From: Qipengyuania gaetbuli
GTDB taxonomy: Bacteria; Pseudomonadota; Alphaproteobacteria; Sphingomonadales; Sphingomonadaceae
Length of the DNA: 64,000 nt
Reading direction: 5' to 3'
Assembly: GCF_020171365.1 (NCBI RefSeq)
Contig: NZ_JAIUZO010000002.1
Coordinates: 248,001 to 312,000 of the forward strand
Shown piece after piece: positions 43,176-51,897 of the stretch. The translations under genes and the position numbers were made by a program. Positions within the stretch are counted from its first letter, which is position 1; the number at the start of each line of letters is the position of its first letter. The notes beneath the pieces are model-generated. The model was not told the DNA's origin and did not search any database. It worked only from the letters and a program-made list of their open reading frames with translations.

Positions 43176-43294
43176 GGGAAGATGGTGTCCGGCTGCATCA
43201 GATGGTCTGCCTGTCCCGAAGGGCCCGTGCCCCTCGCAAGGTCGCGGCGCTTAGCACCGCTGCGCATCGCCCGCAATGGCGAGCATAGCGCCTG

Positions 43295-43942
43295 TCACGG
43301 AGCGGTATCGCCCTGTTCCCGCGCCATTTCGATGAGCGCATCGAGCCTTTCCAGGCGCAGGGCGAGCAACTCGCGCCACTCGGCATCGGCAGGTGCAGCC
43401 TTGAGCGCTTCGGCCCAGAGATCGCGCGTCCTGCCCACTTCGCCCGCGCGCAGCCATGCTAGGCCGAGAAAATAGCGTGCGCCGCCATTCTCGGGCGAAA
43501 GCTGAGCCGCTTTCTCGAAAGCGTGCAGGGCTGCGGGCGTCAGATTGCCCTCGGCATGCTCCACGAGTGCTATGCCGAGGCCGAGCCAGGCCTCGGTATC
43601 GGCGGGGTTTTCTTCGGTGGCGTTTGAATAAAGGCCGGAAGCCTGCGTGAAATCGCCGCGGCGGGCGAAACCATCCGCAGTCACGACCCAGCGACTCGGC
43701 AGTTGTCCCTTCCCGAAGAACTCGCGCCGGGCTGCAACGATGAGTTCGCCGCTCTCGGCCTGCATGCGCGCTGCGTCCTTGGGGGAGCCGGCCTGCCCCG
43801 GCGATCCCTCGATCGCATAGCCGGCAAGGCCGAACAGAAGCGCGGCGCCAAGGATCGTCCACGAGGCGCGCGGCAACTTCAGCAGGGATGCCGCGACTAC
43901 GAAGACGACAAGCGCCAGACCAATGATCGGCAACCAGCTCAT
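43295..43942 (-). CDS. ccmI: CcmI-type TPR protein of cytochrome c maturation
   Basis: A 215-residue protein with two membrane helices at the N-terminus (LPIIGLALVVFVVAASLL and ILGAALLFGLAGYAIEG) and TPR repeats (ADTEAWLGLGIALVEHAEG, AALHAFEKAAQLSPENGGARY). It corresponds to CcmI/CycH, which holds apocytochrome c for heme ligation with CcmF and CcmH. ATG 43942 overlaps the ccmH stop by 4 nt. Short for CcmI, but the position in the operon is decisive. Confidence 0.82.
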   Translation of the reverse strand: MSWLPIIGLALVVFVVAASLLKLPRASWTILGAALLFGLAGYAIEGSPGQAGSPKDAARMQAESGELIVAARREFFGKGQLPSRWVVTADGFARRGDFTQASGLYSNATEENPADTEAWLGLGIALVEHAEGNLTPAALHAFEKAAQLSPENGGARYFLGLAWLRAGEVGRTRDLWAEALKAAPADAEWRELLALRLERLDALIEMAREQGDTAP

Positions 43943-44343
43943 GCGCGCCTCCGGAAGCGGCGCCATAGGATCGCGCCGACGATAAGCAGGAACACGACCG
44001 GCAACGCATAGAGCGGCCAGGTGCGCGCGCTGACGACCGGCGCATAGCTCACGTAATCGCCGTAGCGCTGCATGAGCCAGGACCGGATGTCCTCCGGGTT
44101 CTCACCCGCGGCAATCCGGATTCGGACCTGGTGGCGCATGTCGCCCGCCATCGGCGCATCGCTGTCCGCAATCGACTGCGACTGGCACTTGAGGCAGCGC
44201 AGCGTCTCCATGAGTTCCTGCGCAGCGGCTTCCTTCGCCGGATCGTCAAGCTGGCGATAGGCATAGGGCGCAGGCGGCGCATTGCCCTGCGCGACAATCG
44301 GCATGGCCATGGCCGCCAGCAAGAGGGCGAGCAGCCCCTTCAT
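43939..44343 (-). CDS. ccmH: Cytochrome c maturation protein CcmH
   Basis: A 134-residue thiol oxidoreductase: signal peptide, then LRCLKCQSQSIADSDAPMA with the CxxC pair C50/C53, and a C-terminal membrane helix (WPLYALPVVFLLIVGAIL). It reduces the apocytochrome CxxCH thiols in the periplasm. ATG 44343 overlaps the ccmG stop (44340). Standard length for the CcmH N-type. Confidence 0.95.
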   Translation of the reverse strand: MKGLLALLLAAMAMPIVAQGNAPPAPYAYRQLDDPAKEAAAQELMETLRCLKCQSQSIADSDAPMAGDMRHQVRIRIAAGENPEDIRSWLMQRYGDYVSYAPVVSARTWPLYALPVVFLLIVGAILWRRFRRRA

Positions 44344-44867
44344 TGCCCCGCCTCGCGCAGCTTCTCGAGCAGGACCGGTACGTCGTCTGCACGGATATCG
44401 CCGATGTGCTGGTAGGTGATCGTGCCCTTGCCATCGATCACGAAGGTTTCCGGCACGCCGGAAGACCCGATGCCAAGCTGCACTTCGGACAGGTCGTCTC
44501 TTCCGATGCGCGAATAGGGATTCCCATGGCGCGCGAGGAATTCGGCGACGTCTGCCGGATCGTCGCGGATGGCAACGCCGACGATGTCCGCGCCCTGTTC
44601 CTTCAGAGCTTCGAGCTGGGGCGCCTCGGCGATGCAGGGAAGGCACCAGCTGGCCCAGATATTGAGCAGGCGGGGCTTGCCGTCGGCGAAATCCTTGCTG
44701 CTGACGCCGGGCAATTCTTCGGTGGCTGCGGGAAGATCGAAATAGGGCAGCGACTGGCCGATCATGCGGCTCTCGACGAATTCGTCCTTCGGCTGGGTGA
44801 GCTGGTAGGCCGCCAGCCCCAGGAACAGGGCGAAGACCATCAGGGGGAGCCACATGCGCCAGCCCAT
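44340..44867 (-). CDS. ccmG: CcmG/DsbE thiol:disulfide interchange protein
   Basis: A 175-residue membrane-anchored thioredoxin. N-terminal helix (residues 5-22), then WASWCLPC (C75/C78) and the cis-proline segment SGVPETFVID. It passes reductant to CcmH and apocytochrome c. ATG 44867 overlaps the ccmF stop; a longer frame is rejected. Confidence 0.95.
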   Translation of the reverse strand: MGWRMWLPLMVFALFLGLAAYQLTQPKDEFVESRMIGQSLPYFDLPAATEELPGVSSKDFADGKPRLLNIWASWCLPCIAEAPQLEALKEQGADIVGVAIRDDPADVAEFLARHGNPYSRIGRDDLSEVQLGIGSSGVPETFVIDGKGTITYQHIGDIRADDVPVLLEKLREAGQ

Positions 44868-46819
44868 CACACCGTCTCCATGTCCGCGCGGCGAACCGCG
44901 CCCTTGCGCCGGATCGAGCGCCGTTTGAGGTCCTGCTGCACCCTGCCGATAATGGCGAGAACGCCGCCCAGCGCGATCAACATCCCGCCGTACCAGATGA
45001 AAGTCACGAAGGGCTTCCACCAGAGCCTGAGCTGCCAGCGGCCATCATTCGCCTCGTTACCCATCACCGCATAAAGCTGCCCGTTCCAGCGGGTCAGCAG
45101 CACGCTTTCCGTCGTCTGCTGCGCCGGAGCCCAGAAATTGCGCGATTGGGGTGCGATCGGCTGGGCTTCCCCGCCCTTGTAGCTGGCAAGCATTCGGCCC
45201 TCGATCGCGGTCCAGTTCGGCCCTGCAACAGGTTGAACCGATGCAAGCTCGACTTCCCACGGACCGACCGTGGCCGATTGCCCCACTTCCAGCGCGGCGA
45301 GCCGCTCGGTCGAGAAGGCGCTTTCGCTCGCCATGCCGAACAATGCGACCGCGATTCCGAAGTGGGCGACGACCATGCCCCAAACGGCAATGGGAAGGCG
45401 CTTGAGATTGCGCCCCCTCAGCGGCAGGAAACTCGCCACTGCCAGCATTACCGCAATGGCTAGCCCCAGCAGCGGGAGCAGCGCGCCGCCTTCGAACAGG
45501 GCGAAGAAGATGAGGCCTGCGATCACCAAGGCGGCAATCAGCGCAAGTTCCTTCGATATCCGCGCCCAGCTATCCCCGCGCCAGCGCAGCAGCGGGCCCA
45601 CTGCCATGACCAACAGCATCGGAATGGTGAAGATCGCGGAGACCGGGTTGAAATAGGGTGGGCCGACCGAAACCCGCACGTCGAAGGCCTCGGTCAGCAG
45701 CGGGTAGAGCGTTCCGAGCAGCACCACCGCCAGAATGGCGCTCAGCATCACGTTGTTGAACACCAGCGCGCCTTCGCGGCTGGCGACGGCGAAGCGCTCC
45801 CCCTCGCTGATTGACGAAGCGCGCAGGGCGAACAGCAGCAGCGCGCCGCCGATATAGATGGCGAGCAGTGCAAGGATGAAGCTGCCGCGTTCGGGATCGA
45901 CCGCAAAGGCATGGACGCTCGTCAACACACCCGAGCGCACGAGGAAGGTGCCGAGCATGCTCATGGAGAAGGCGACCACGCCCAGCATGATGGTCCACAC
46001 CCGCAGCGCGTCGCGGCTGGCCAGTACGCTCACCGAATGGAGCAGCGCGGTCGCTGCCAGCCACGGCATGAGCGAGGCGTTTTCCACCGGGTCCCAGAAC
46101 CACCAGCCGCCCCAGCCGAGTTCGTAATAGGCCCAGTAGCTGCCGGCGGTGATGCCGAGCGTCAGGAACACCCATGCGCCGAGCACCCAGGGCCGCATGG
46201 CGCGGGCAAAATCGGGCGTGACGGAGCGGGTCAGCAGGGCGCCCACGGCAAAGCTGAAGGCGACCGACAGGCCGACATAGCCGAAGTAGAGCGTCGGCGG
46301 ATGCAGCGCGAGGCCGATGTCCTGCAGCAGCGGATTGAGGCCAAGGCCTTCCATGGCCGGTTCCGGCAACCGCTCGAACGGGTTGGAGCTCAGGAGCAGA
46401 AAGCCATAGAAACCGAGCGCGACAAAACCTTGCGCAGCCAGCGTGGCCTGCATGGTCTTCTCGGGCAGGCGGCGCTCCACCGCCGCGATCAGGCCGCCGG
46501 CCAGCGCCATGACCGTCACCCACAGCAGCATCGAGCCTTCATGGTTGCCCCATGCACCCGACAACTTGAAAATCAGCGGCTTGAGCGAATGCGAATTCGC
46601 CGCGACAAGCTTCACCGACAGGTCGGTTACAGCAAAGACATAGAGAAGCGCAAAGAAGGCAAAACCGGCGAGACCGCCCTGCAGCATGGCGGCTGGCCGC
46701 GCCAGACCGGCAATGCCGTCCGCCTCGCCCCCGCGCAGCGCCAGCGCCCCGCCGACGAGCTGGAGCAATGCCAGCGCTGCCGCCAGCCACAGGGCTGCAT
46801 GGCCGAGTTCTGCAATCAT
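44867..46819 (-). CDS. ccmF: Heme lyase CcmF
   Basis: A 650-residue integral membrane protein with about 15 helices. The tryptophan-rich heme-handling motif is WAYYELGWGGWWFWDPVENA, preceded by histidines in ALHPPTLYFGYVG. It ligates heme to apocytochrome c. ATG 46819 overlaps the ccmE stop (46816). Full length. Confidence 0.96.
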   Translation of the reverse strand: MIAELGHAALWLAAALALLQLVGGALALRGGEADGIAGLARPAAMLQGGLAGFAFFALLYVFAVTDLSVKLVAANSHSLKPLIFKLSGAWGNHEGSMLLWVTVMALAGGLIAAVERRLPEKTMQATLAAQGFVALGFYGFLLLSSNPFERLPEPAMEGLGLNPLLQDIGLALHPPTLYFGYVGLSVAFSFAVGALLTRSVTPDFARAMRPWVLGAWVFLTLGITAGSYWAYYELGWGGWWFWDPVENASLMPWLAATALLHSVSVLASRDALRVWTIMLGVVAFSMSMLGTFLVRSGVLTSVHAFAVDPERGSFILALLAIYIGGALLLFALRASSISEGERFAVASREGALVFNNVMLSAILAVVLLGTLYPLLTEAFDVRVSVGPPYFNPVSAIFTIPMLLVMAVGPLLRWRGDSWARISKELALIAALVIAGLIFFALFEGGALLPLLGLAIAVMLAVASFLPLRGRNLKRLPIAVWGMVVAHFGIAVALFGMASESAFSTERLAALEVGQSATVGPWEVELASVQPVAGPNWTAIEGRMLASYKGGEAQPIAPQSRNFWAPAQQTTESVLLTRWNGQLYAVMGNEANDGRWQLRLWWKPFVTFIWYGGMLIALGGVLAIIGRVQQDLKRRSIRRKGAVRRADMETV

Positions 46820-47277
46820 TCGAGGCCGACCGTGGTCTCTTCGGCCATTTCGGCGGCCTGGTGCTCGCTCATGCCTTCCAGTTCGCGCGGCACGTAATTC
46901 TCGTCGTGCTTGGCAAGGAGGTTGTCGGCCACGAATGTGCCGTCCGCCCCCAGCCTGCCTTCCGCGACCACGCCCGAACCTTCGACGAAGAGGTCGGGCA
47001 GGATGCCGGCGAACCGCACGGGAATGCGCGAATCCTCGCGTCCGGTGACGGCAAAGGTCACGGTCACGCCGTCCGGCAGCGTCTCGAGCGAGCCGGGCTC
47101 GACCATGCCGCCGAGGCGTACTGCCTGGCCCGGTTCCGGCGGGTTCGCCGCCATTTGTTCGGGCAGGTAGAAATAGCTCGCCTGGTTGCGCAGCGCATAG
47201 GCGGCGAGCAGGCCAGCGCCGACCAGCGCGACCAGCGCCAGCGCAATCAGGACCAGCCTCTGGTGTTTCGCCCTCAC
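46816..47277 (-). CDS. ccmE: Heme chaperone CcmE
   Basis: A 153-residue periplasmic heme chaperone with an N-terminal membrane anchor (RLVLIALALVALVGAGLL) and the heme-attaching histidine H124 in AKHDENYVP. Start GTG 47277, whose GTGA overlaps the ccmD stop. The C-terminal tail after HDENY is short. The longer reading frame from 47394 is an artefact running across ccmD. Confidence 0.95.
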   Translation of the reverse strand: MRAKHQRLVLIALALVALVGAGLLAAYALRNQASYFYLPEQMAANPPEPGQAVRLGGMVEPGSLETLPDGVTVTFAVTGREDSRIPVRFAGILPDLFVEGSGVVAEGRLGADGTFVADNLLAKHDENYVPRELEGMSEHQAAEMAEETTVGLE

Positions 47278-47414
47278 TTGCGCCGTGCCTCCTCGCGCCG
47301 TTTTTCCGCGCGCTTCATTGCGATCCAGCTCCACGCGATCATGGCGAGCGTGCCTGTGACCGCGACGACATAGGCGGCGACCACGAAATCCCACTGGTCC
47401 AAGGCTTCACGCAT
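47274..47414 (-). CDS. ccmD: Heme exporter protein CcmD
   Basis: A 46-residue protein: MREALDQWDFVVAAYVVAVT, one membrane helix to MIAWSWIAMK, then a basic tail RAEKRREEARRK. This is CcmD, the small adaptor of the CcmABCD heme exporter that releases holo-CcmE. The ATG lies 1 nt after the ccmC stop and the TGA overlaps the ccmE GTG. Translation was read directly from the minus strand. Confidence 0.92.
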   Translation of the reverse strand: MREALDQWDFVVAAYVVAVTGTLAMIAWSWIAMKRAEKRREEARRK

Positions 47415-47415
47415 G

Positions 47416-48138
47416 TCAGTCCGCCTCCATCGCGCGGCGACGCAGGCGTGCTTCGGCCTGGATATCGGCCAGCAGTGCGCGCATGCGGGCCAGCACCACG
47501 CCGCCGAAAATCAGCGAGAAGCCGAGCACCGCGAGCAGCAGTGGCTGCAGGAAGACCGCGTCGATCGCGCTCTTGCCCATGGTGATGCTGGGCGGCTGGT
47601 GGAGCGAGTTCCACCACACCACGCTGCGGTTGATGATCGGGATGTTGATCGCGCCCAAGAGGCCGAAAATGGCCGGGATGCGCGCCGAAACGCCTTCACG
47701 CTCCGCCGCCTGGGCGAGCGCGATATAGGCCATGTAGAGGAAGGCGAGCACCAGCATGCTGGTCAGCCGCCCGTCCCACACCCACCAGGTGCCCCAGGTC
47801 GGGCGGCCCCAGATCGAGCCGGTAACGAGGCAGATCACGGTGAATACCAGTCCAGGCACGGCAGCGGCGCGTGCAGCGATGGCGGCCAGCGGGTGGCGCC
47901 AGACGAGGAAAACGAGGCTGGAAATCGCAATCGCGCTCCACCCGCCCATGCCCAGCCACGCGGTCGGCACATGGATGAAGAGGATACGCACAGTTTCACC
48001 CATCAGGCGGTCGGGCGGAACCGACGTCATGCCCCAGAACAGCGCGATTCCCGTCAGCAACAGGCCCAGGGCCAGCAGCAGCGGGGTGAGCCACCGAGCC
48101 AGACCGAGGAACCGTTTGGGATTGGCGAAGCCGTGCAT
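47416..48138 (-). CDS. ccmC: Heme exporter protein CcmC
   Basis: A 240-residue six-helix membrane protein. The tryptophan-rich loop is GRPTWGTWWVWDGRLTSML with flanking histidines HVPTAW and SLHQPP. It presents heme to CcmE. First gene of ccmCDEFGHI. The partner genes ccmA and ccmB are not in the window. Confidence 0.96.
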   Translation of the reverse strand: MHGFANPKRFLGLARWLTPLLLALGLLLTGIALFWGMTSVPPDRLMGETVRILFIHVPTAWLGMGGWSAIAISSLVFLVWRHPLAAIAARAAAVPGLVFTVICLVTGSIWGRPTWGTWWVWDGRLTSMLVLAFLYMAYIALAQAAEREGVSARIPAIFGLLGAINIPIINRSVVWWNSLHQPPSITMGKSAIDAVFLQPLLLAVLGFSLIFGGVVLARMRALLADIQAEARLRRRAMEAD

Positions 48139-48203
48139 GATAATGAGCCGTCGCTCGCGCTTTTACAGGTGCGGCCCTGCCCCGCAAGGGGTGATCGAAG
48201 GTC

Positions 48204-49268
48204 TCAGCGACCGATGAGCGCCTGCGCCATGCGATCGGCAACCTGGTCGGGCGATTCGCCGGTGCTGTCGCTTTCCTGCCAGATCTGTTCCAGACGGCCC
48301 GGGATCAGCGCGATACGCTTGCGCACCTCGTTGATGTCGCAGGGCGCCTTGTCGTTGCGGCAGAGGTATTCGAGCGTCACGGAAATGATGCCGCCGGCGT
48401 TGATCACGTAGTCCGGCGCGTAAAGAATTCCGCGCTTGGCCAGCATCGGGCCGTGTTCGGGCCGCTGCAGCTGGTTGTTCGCGCCGCCGGCCACGACCTT
48501 GCAGTCGAGACGGGCAATGCCCGCATCGTCGAGGATTGCGCCCAGCGCGTTGGGGCTGAAGACGTCGCAGGCAACCGACATGATGGCGTCCGGCGCTGCG
48601 GTGTCGGCACCGATTTCGGTAGCAAGCGCTTCGGCGCGGTCCATGTGGATGTCGGACACGGTCAGCTTCGCACCGTCGCGGGCCAGCAGGCGGGCAACGC
48701 CGCCGCCGACGCTGCCGGTGCCCTGGATCGCGACGTGGACGCCTTCGACGCTGTCCTTGCCCAGCTTGTGCTTCACCGCGGCCTTGATGCCGAGGAAGAT
48801 GCCGAGCGCAGTGAACGGGCCGGGATCGCCGCCTGCAGCGTCTTCGCCCTCGACCGGGAGGCCGGAAACATACTGGGTGCGCTGCGCAACGGCAGCCATG
48901 TCGGCTTCGGAAATGCCGACGTCTTCGGCCGTGACGTACTTTCCGCCGAGCGCTTCGACCGCGTCCGCGAAGGCTGCGAGCATTTCGGGGGTCTTGGTCT
49001 TGTCGGCACCGGCCAGGATGACCGCCTTGCCGCCGCCCATGGGCAGGCCGGCCATGGCGTTCTTGTAGCTCATGCCGCGGGACAGGCGCAGCGCGTCGCG
49101 CATGGCATCCGCAGGCTCGGCATAGTGCCAGAAGCGCGTTCCGCCTGCGCCGGGGCCGAGATGGGTGGAATGAAGCGCGATAATCGCCGTCAGGCCGCTC
49201 TTCCGGTCGCGTACGAGCTGCACCAGCTCGTGATCGTCGTAATCCGCTTCGGTCCAGAAAGCCGTCAT
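48204..49268 (-). CDS. Glu/Leu/Phe/Val dehydrogenase
   Basis: A 354-residue amino-acid dehydrogenase of the Leu/Val/Phe type. The catalytic lysine region is MSYKNAMAGLPMGGGKAVI, and the NAD-binding motif is IQGTGSVGGGVARLLARDG. It deaminates a branched-chain or aromatic amino acid to the 2-oxo acid in the cytoplasm. The absence of longer glutamate dehydrogenase features favours leucine dehydrogenase, but substrate needs testing. ATG 49268 has CAGGGG upstream; the longer frame runs through the tRNA-His gene and is rejected. Confidence 0.88.
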   Translation of the reverse strand: MTAFWTEADYDDHELVQLVRDRKSGLTAIIALHSTHLGPGAGGTRFWHYAEPADAMRDALRLSRGMSYKNAMAGLPMGGGKAVILAGADKTKTPEMLAAFADAVEALGGKYVTAEDVGISEADMAAVAQRTQYVSGLPVEGEDAAGGDPGPFTALGIFLGIKAAVKHKLGKDSVEGVHVAIQGTGSVGGGVARLLARDGAKLTVSDIHMDRAEALATEIGADTAAPDAIMSVACDVFSPNALGAILDDAGIARLDCKVVAGGANNQLQRPEHGPMLAKRGILYAPDYVINAGGIISVTLEYLCRNDKAPCDINEVRKRIALIPGRLEQIWQESDSTGESPDQVADRMAQALIGR

Positions 49269-49316
49269 CGCATGCCCCTGCAAGGAGTTGTACGTGACTG
49301 CGCAATGGGGAGAAAA

Positions 49317-49394
49317 TGGGGCGATCGACGGGGTTCGAACCCGCGACCTCCGGTACCACAAACCGGCGCTCTAACCAACTGAGCTACGATCGCC
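49317..49394 (-). tRNA. tRNA-His (GTG)
   Basis: A cloverleaf on the minus strand with the extra 5' G(-1) opposite C73, as required in tRNA-His. Acceptor GCGATCG pairs with CGATCGC, the D-arm is GCTCAGTTGGTTAGAGC, the anticodon loop is TTGTGGT (anticodon GTG), the T-arm has GGGTTCGAACCCC, and CCA is encoded. Confidence 0.96.
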
Positions 49395-49588
49395 ACACGC
49401 CCCCGGAACGCAGCCGGGTAGGCGGCACATAATCGCGGGCGCACGGGCGTCAACCCGCCTTCCGCAACGGCGCGTGCCTGTTGCACAATGCGCTTCGAAT
49501 GGGAAGCGAAAAAGCGTCAGGCGGGCCATCTGCGCAACTATCTTTCAGGCCCTTGCAGGCCTTGCAGTCGCAGCTATCGTGCAAAGCC

Positions 49589-50224
49589 ATGATCGGACCC
49601 GGCGAATCCTCGGCTTCCCTGCTCTTGTCGCGCCCCGGCGTGCAGCGCGTACCCACCGACCGGCTGGAGCTTTTCCAGCTGCGCGATTTCGTCAGTCCCG
49701 AACTGTGCGCGAAGCTGATCGCCCTGATCGAGAAGGACCGCCGCCCCTCCACCTTGGCCGATGCGGGCGACGACCGGTATTTCCGGACCAGCGAGACCTG
49801 CGACCTCGATGCGGAAGAACCGGCCGTGCGCGAGATGGAGGCGCTCTTCGCCGCCCTCAACGGGATCGATCCCGCGCATGGCGAGCCACTGCAGGGCCAG
49901 CGCTACGACGTCGGGCAGGAATTCAAGGCGCATTGCGACTACTTCAACCGCGACGGGCGCGACTGGGAGAGGTTCTGCTCGGTCTCGGGCCAGCGGACCT
50001 GGACCTTCATGGTCTACCTGAACGATGTCGAGGCGGGCGGCGCCACGCGTTTCAAGGCGATCGGCAAGAGCTTCCAGCCCGAAGCCGGCAAGCTGGTGTG
50101 CTGGAACAACTGGCGCCCAGACGGACGGGAAAACCCCAACACCATCCATCACGGCATGAAGGTGCGGCGCGGTGTGAAATACGTCATCACCAAGTGGTAC
50201 CGTGAGAGGCCCTGGGGCTGGTGA
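49589..50224 (+). CDS. 2OG-Fe(II) oxygenase, prolyl 4-hydroxylase-like
   Basis: A 211-residue dioxygenase with the HxD...H iron triad: HCDYF (about residue 118) and IHHGM (about residue 192), followed by the 2-oxoglutarate basic residue region KYVITKW. The segment AGGATRFKAIG is typical of the P4Hc domain. Substrate unknown. The start is uncertain: ATG 49589 is chosen; ATG 49499 would add a doubtful leader. The next gene follows 1 nt later. Confidence 0.85.
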   Translation: MIGPGESSASLLLSRPGVQRVPTDRLELFQLRDFVSPELCAKLIALIEKDRRPSTLADAGDDRYFRTSETCDLDAEEPAVREMEALFAALNGIDPAHGEPLQGQRYDVGQEFKAHCDYFNRDGRDWERFCSVSGQRTWTFMVYLNDVEAGGATRFKAIGKSFQPEAGKLVCWNNWRPDGRENPNTIHHGMKVRRGVKYVITKWYRERPWGW

Positions 50225-50225
50225 C

Positions 50226-50648
50226 ATGATCGAGGGCGGCAAGACATACGACGGCGGTTGCCATTGCGGCACGGTGCGGTTTCGCTTCACCATGCCGGCA
50301 GAACCCGTGATCCGGCGGTGCAATTGCACGATCTGCGCCATGAAGGGCGTGGTCATGCTCGATGTGCCGATCGCCGATTGCGAGATTCTGCAGGGCGAGG
50401 ACGCGCTCACCCTCTACACCTTCGGCAGCGGGCAGGCGAAGCACCGTTTCTGTTCGAAATGCGGGATCCACCCGTTCCACCAGCTGCGGTCCGAACCCGA
50501 TCATTACGGCATCAACCTGGCCTGTATCGACGGTATGACCATTTACGATTTGCCGGAGATTCCCATCTTCGACGGACAGAACCACCCGGGTGACGGCGGC
50601 GAATACGGATACGTCGGCGTGTTGCGGTTCGAACGCTTCCGAAATTGA
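50226..50648 (+). CDS. GFA family protein (glutathione-dependent formaldehyde-activating-like)
   Basis: A 140-residue zinc protein of the GFA fold with cysteine groups GGCHCGTVRF, CNCTIC, and FCSKCGIHPF. These fit two zinc sites. Most family members have no proven role beyond Gfa. It starts 1 nt after the oxygenase stop and is probably co-transcribed with it. Confidence 0.9.
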   Translation: MIEGGKTYDGGCHCGTVRFRFTMPAEPVIRRCNCTICAMKGVVMLDVPIADCEILQGEDALTLYTFGSGQAKHRFCSKCGIHPFHQLRSEPDHYGINLACIDGMTIYDLPEIPIFDGQNHPGDGGEYGYVGVLRFERFRN

Positions 50649-50717
50649 TCCCGATCAATCCCTTGGGGTATCCTTCGAGCTAGCCTGCGAAGCGAGACAG
50701 AGTGAAGGGACCGAGGA

Positions 50718-51035
50718 ATGACCGAATACAGCGACCTGCAGGACCGTCTGAAAACGCGCCTTGCCGACCTGCTCGAGCGGGCCGAGGTGATCGAGGACGA
50801 TCTACGCCACCCGCTGGATGCCGATTCGAGCGAGCAGGCGGTCGACCTTGCCGATGACGAGGCGTTGGAAGGCGTCGACGATGTGCTTCGCGCCGAGATC
50901 GTCCAGATCCGCTACGCCCTGCAGCGGATCGAGAACGGCACCTATGGCACCTGCGCCAAGTGCGGCAAGGACATCGCCCGCGCCCGGCTCGAGGCGCGCC
51001 CGATCGCCACGCGCTGCATCGACTGCGCCGACTAG
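50718..51035 (+). CDS. DksA/TraR-family C4 zinc finger protein
   Basis: A 105-residue protein with an N-terminal coiled coil (DLQDRLKTRLADLLERAEVI; DLADDEALEGVDDV) and a C-terminal zinc finger C-x2-C...C-x2-C (CAKCGKDI to CIDC). Such proteins bind the RNA polymerase secondary channel. It is shorter than canonical DksA; the tip carries DDEALEG rather than the canonical DxxDxA. ATG 50718 has CCGAGGA upstream. Confidence 0.85.
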   Translation: MTEYSDLQDRLKTRLADLLERAEVIEDDLRHPLDADSSEQAVDLADDEALEGVDDVLRAEIVQIRYALQRIENGTYGTCAKCGKDIARARLEARPIATRCIDCAD

Positions 51036-51049
51036 GCTCCCAAACGAGA

Positions 51050-51075
51050 AAGGGCGGCCCGACCGGACCGCCCTT
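51050..51075. terminator. Bidirectional intrinsic terminator
   Basis: AAGGGCGG (51050-51057) and CCGCCCTT (51068-51075) form a perfect 8-bp stem between the convergent DksA/TraR gene and rpmE. T runs are short, but the position between convergent genes is right. Confidence 0.65.
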
Positions 51076-51101
51076 CCCTGATCTGTCGATCGCCGGAACG
51101 C

Positions 51102-51326
51102 TTACTTCTTGAGCGTAAGGCCGCCGAAACGCTTGTTGAAGGCTGCAACACGGCCACCTTCGGCGATCTGCTGCTTGCCGCCGGTCCAGGCCGGGTGGCT
51201 CGTCGGGTCGATGTCGAGCGTCAGCGTGTCGCCTTCGCTGCCCCAGGTCGAGCGCGTCTGGAATTCCGTACCATCGGTCATCTTGACCGTGATCGTGTGA
51301 TAATCGGGGTGCCCTTCGGCCTTCAT
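51102..51326 (-). CDS. rpmE: 50S ribosomal protein L31
   Basis: A 74-residue L31 starting [20 protein letters not shown], with SHPAWTGG near the C-terminus. It has no cysteines, so it is the zinc-independent type. AGAAGGA precedes the ATG. The gene lies downstream of fabZ on the same strand, 95 nt away. In that gap a GC-rich inverted repeat (GGCGCGCGG/CCGCGCGCGCC, 51384-51409) is visible. Confidence 0.95.
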   Translation of the reverse strand: MKAEGHPDYHTITVKMTDGTEFQTRSTWGSEGDTLTLDIDPTSHPAWTGGKQQIAEGGRVAAFNKRFGGLTLKK

Positions 51327-51420
51327 GATAAACGTCCTTCTAGCTTCGGAACGGTTCCGACCGGTCCAGCTGTTTGTGGAGAAGGCGCGCGGGTAGCGCC
51401 GCGCGCGCCGATTTGCAAGA

Positions 51421-51873
51421 CTATTCCGGCGCGTCGGCGATCATCGCGGTGAACTGCACTTCGCAGGTTACCTTGCCGTCGACGCTGGCTTCGCCTGCGA
51501 ACTTGCACACGCGGGCGCGCTTCTGGACGAAGCTGGCCTTCAGGTCGAGCAGCACGCCGGGCGTGACTGGCGCGCGGAACTTGGCGTTCTCGATCGCCAT
51601 GAAATAGACCAGCTTGCCCGACCCTGCGAGGCCGAGGCTTTCCACCGCGAGCACGCCGGCGGCCTGCGCCAGCGCCTCGATCTGGAGCACGCCGGGCATG
51701 ATCGGCGCGCCGGGGAAATGGCCCTGGAAGAAGTCTTCGTTGAAGCTGACCGCCTTGACCGCGTGGATGCTCTCGTCGGGGACGAGTTCCTTGACGCGGT
51801 CGACAAGCAGCAGGGGATAGCGATGCGGAAGGCGCTTCAGCACTTCGACGACGTCGAAACCGGTCTCGCTCAT
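51421..51873 (-). CDS. fabZ: 3-hydroxyacyl-ACP dehydratase FabZ
   Basis: A 150-residue hot-dog fold dehydratase with the catalytic histidine in [20 protein letters not shown]. It dehydrates beta-hydroxyacyl-ACP in fatty-acid elongation. It follows ompH; in many proteobacteria lpxD lies before it and lpxA after it, but neither is here. GGGAGCAGGGG precedes ATG 51873. Confidence 0.96.
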   Translation of the reverse strand: MSETGFDVVEVLKRLPHRYPLLLVDRVKELVPDESIHAVKAVSFNEDFFQGHFPGAPIMPGVLQIEALAQAAGVLAVESLGLAGSGKLVYFMAIENAKFRAPVTPGVLLDLKASFVQKRARVCKFAGEASVDGKVTCEVQFTAMIADAPE

Positions 51874-51897
51874 GCCCCTGCTCCCTGTCTTGTCGGC

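Noticed and set aside
41409..43475. 688-residue frame antisense to kup
   Set aside because: Its extent mirrors kup and the sequence is rich in Arg, His, Asp and Gln with no motif.
51384..51409. GC-rich inverted repeat between fabZ and rpmE as a terminator
   Set aside because: No T tract on either strand and imperfect pairing with a 2-nt slip.
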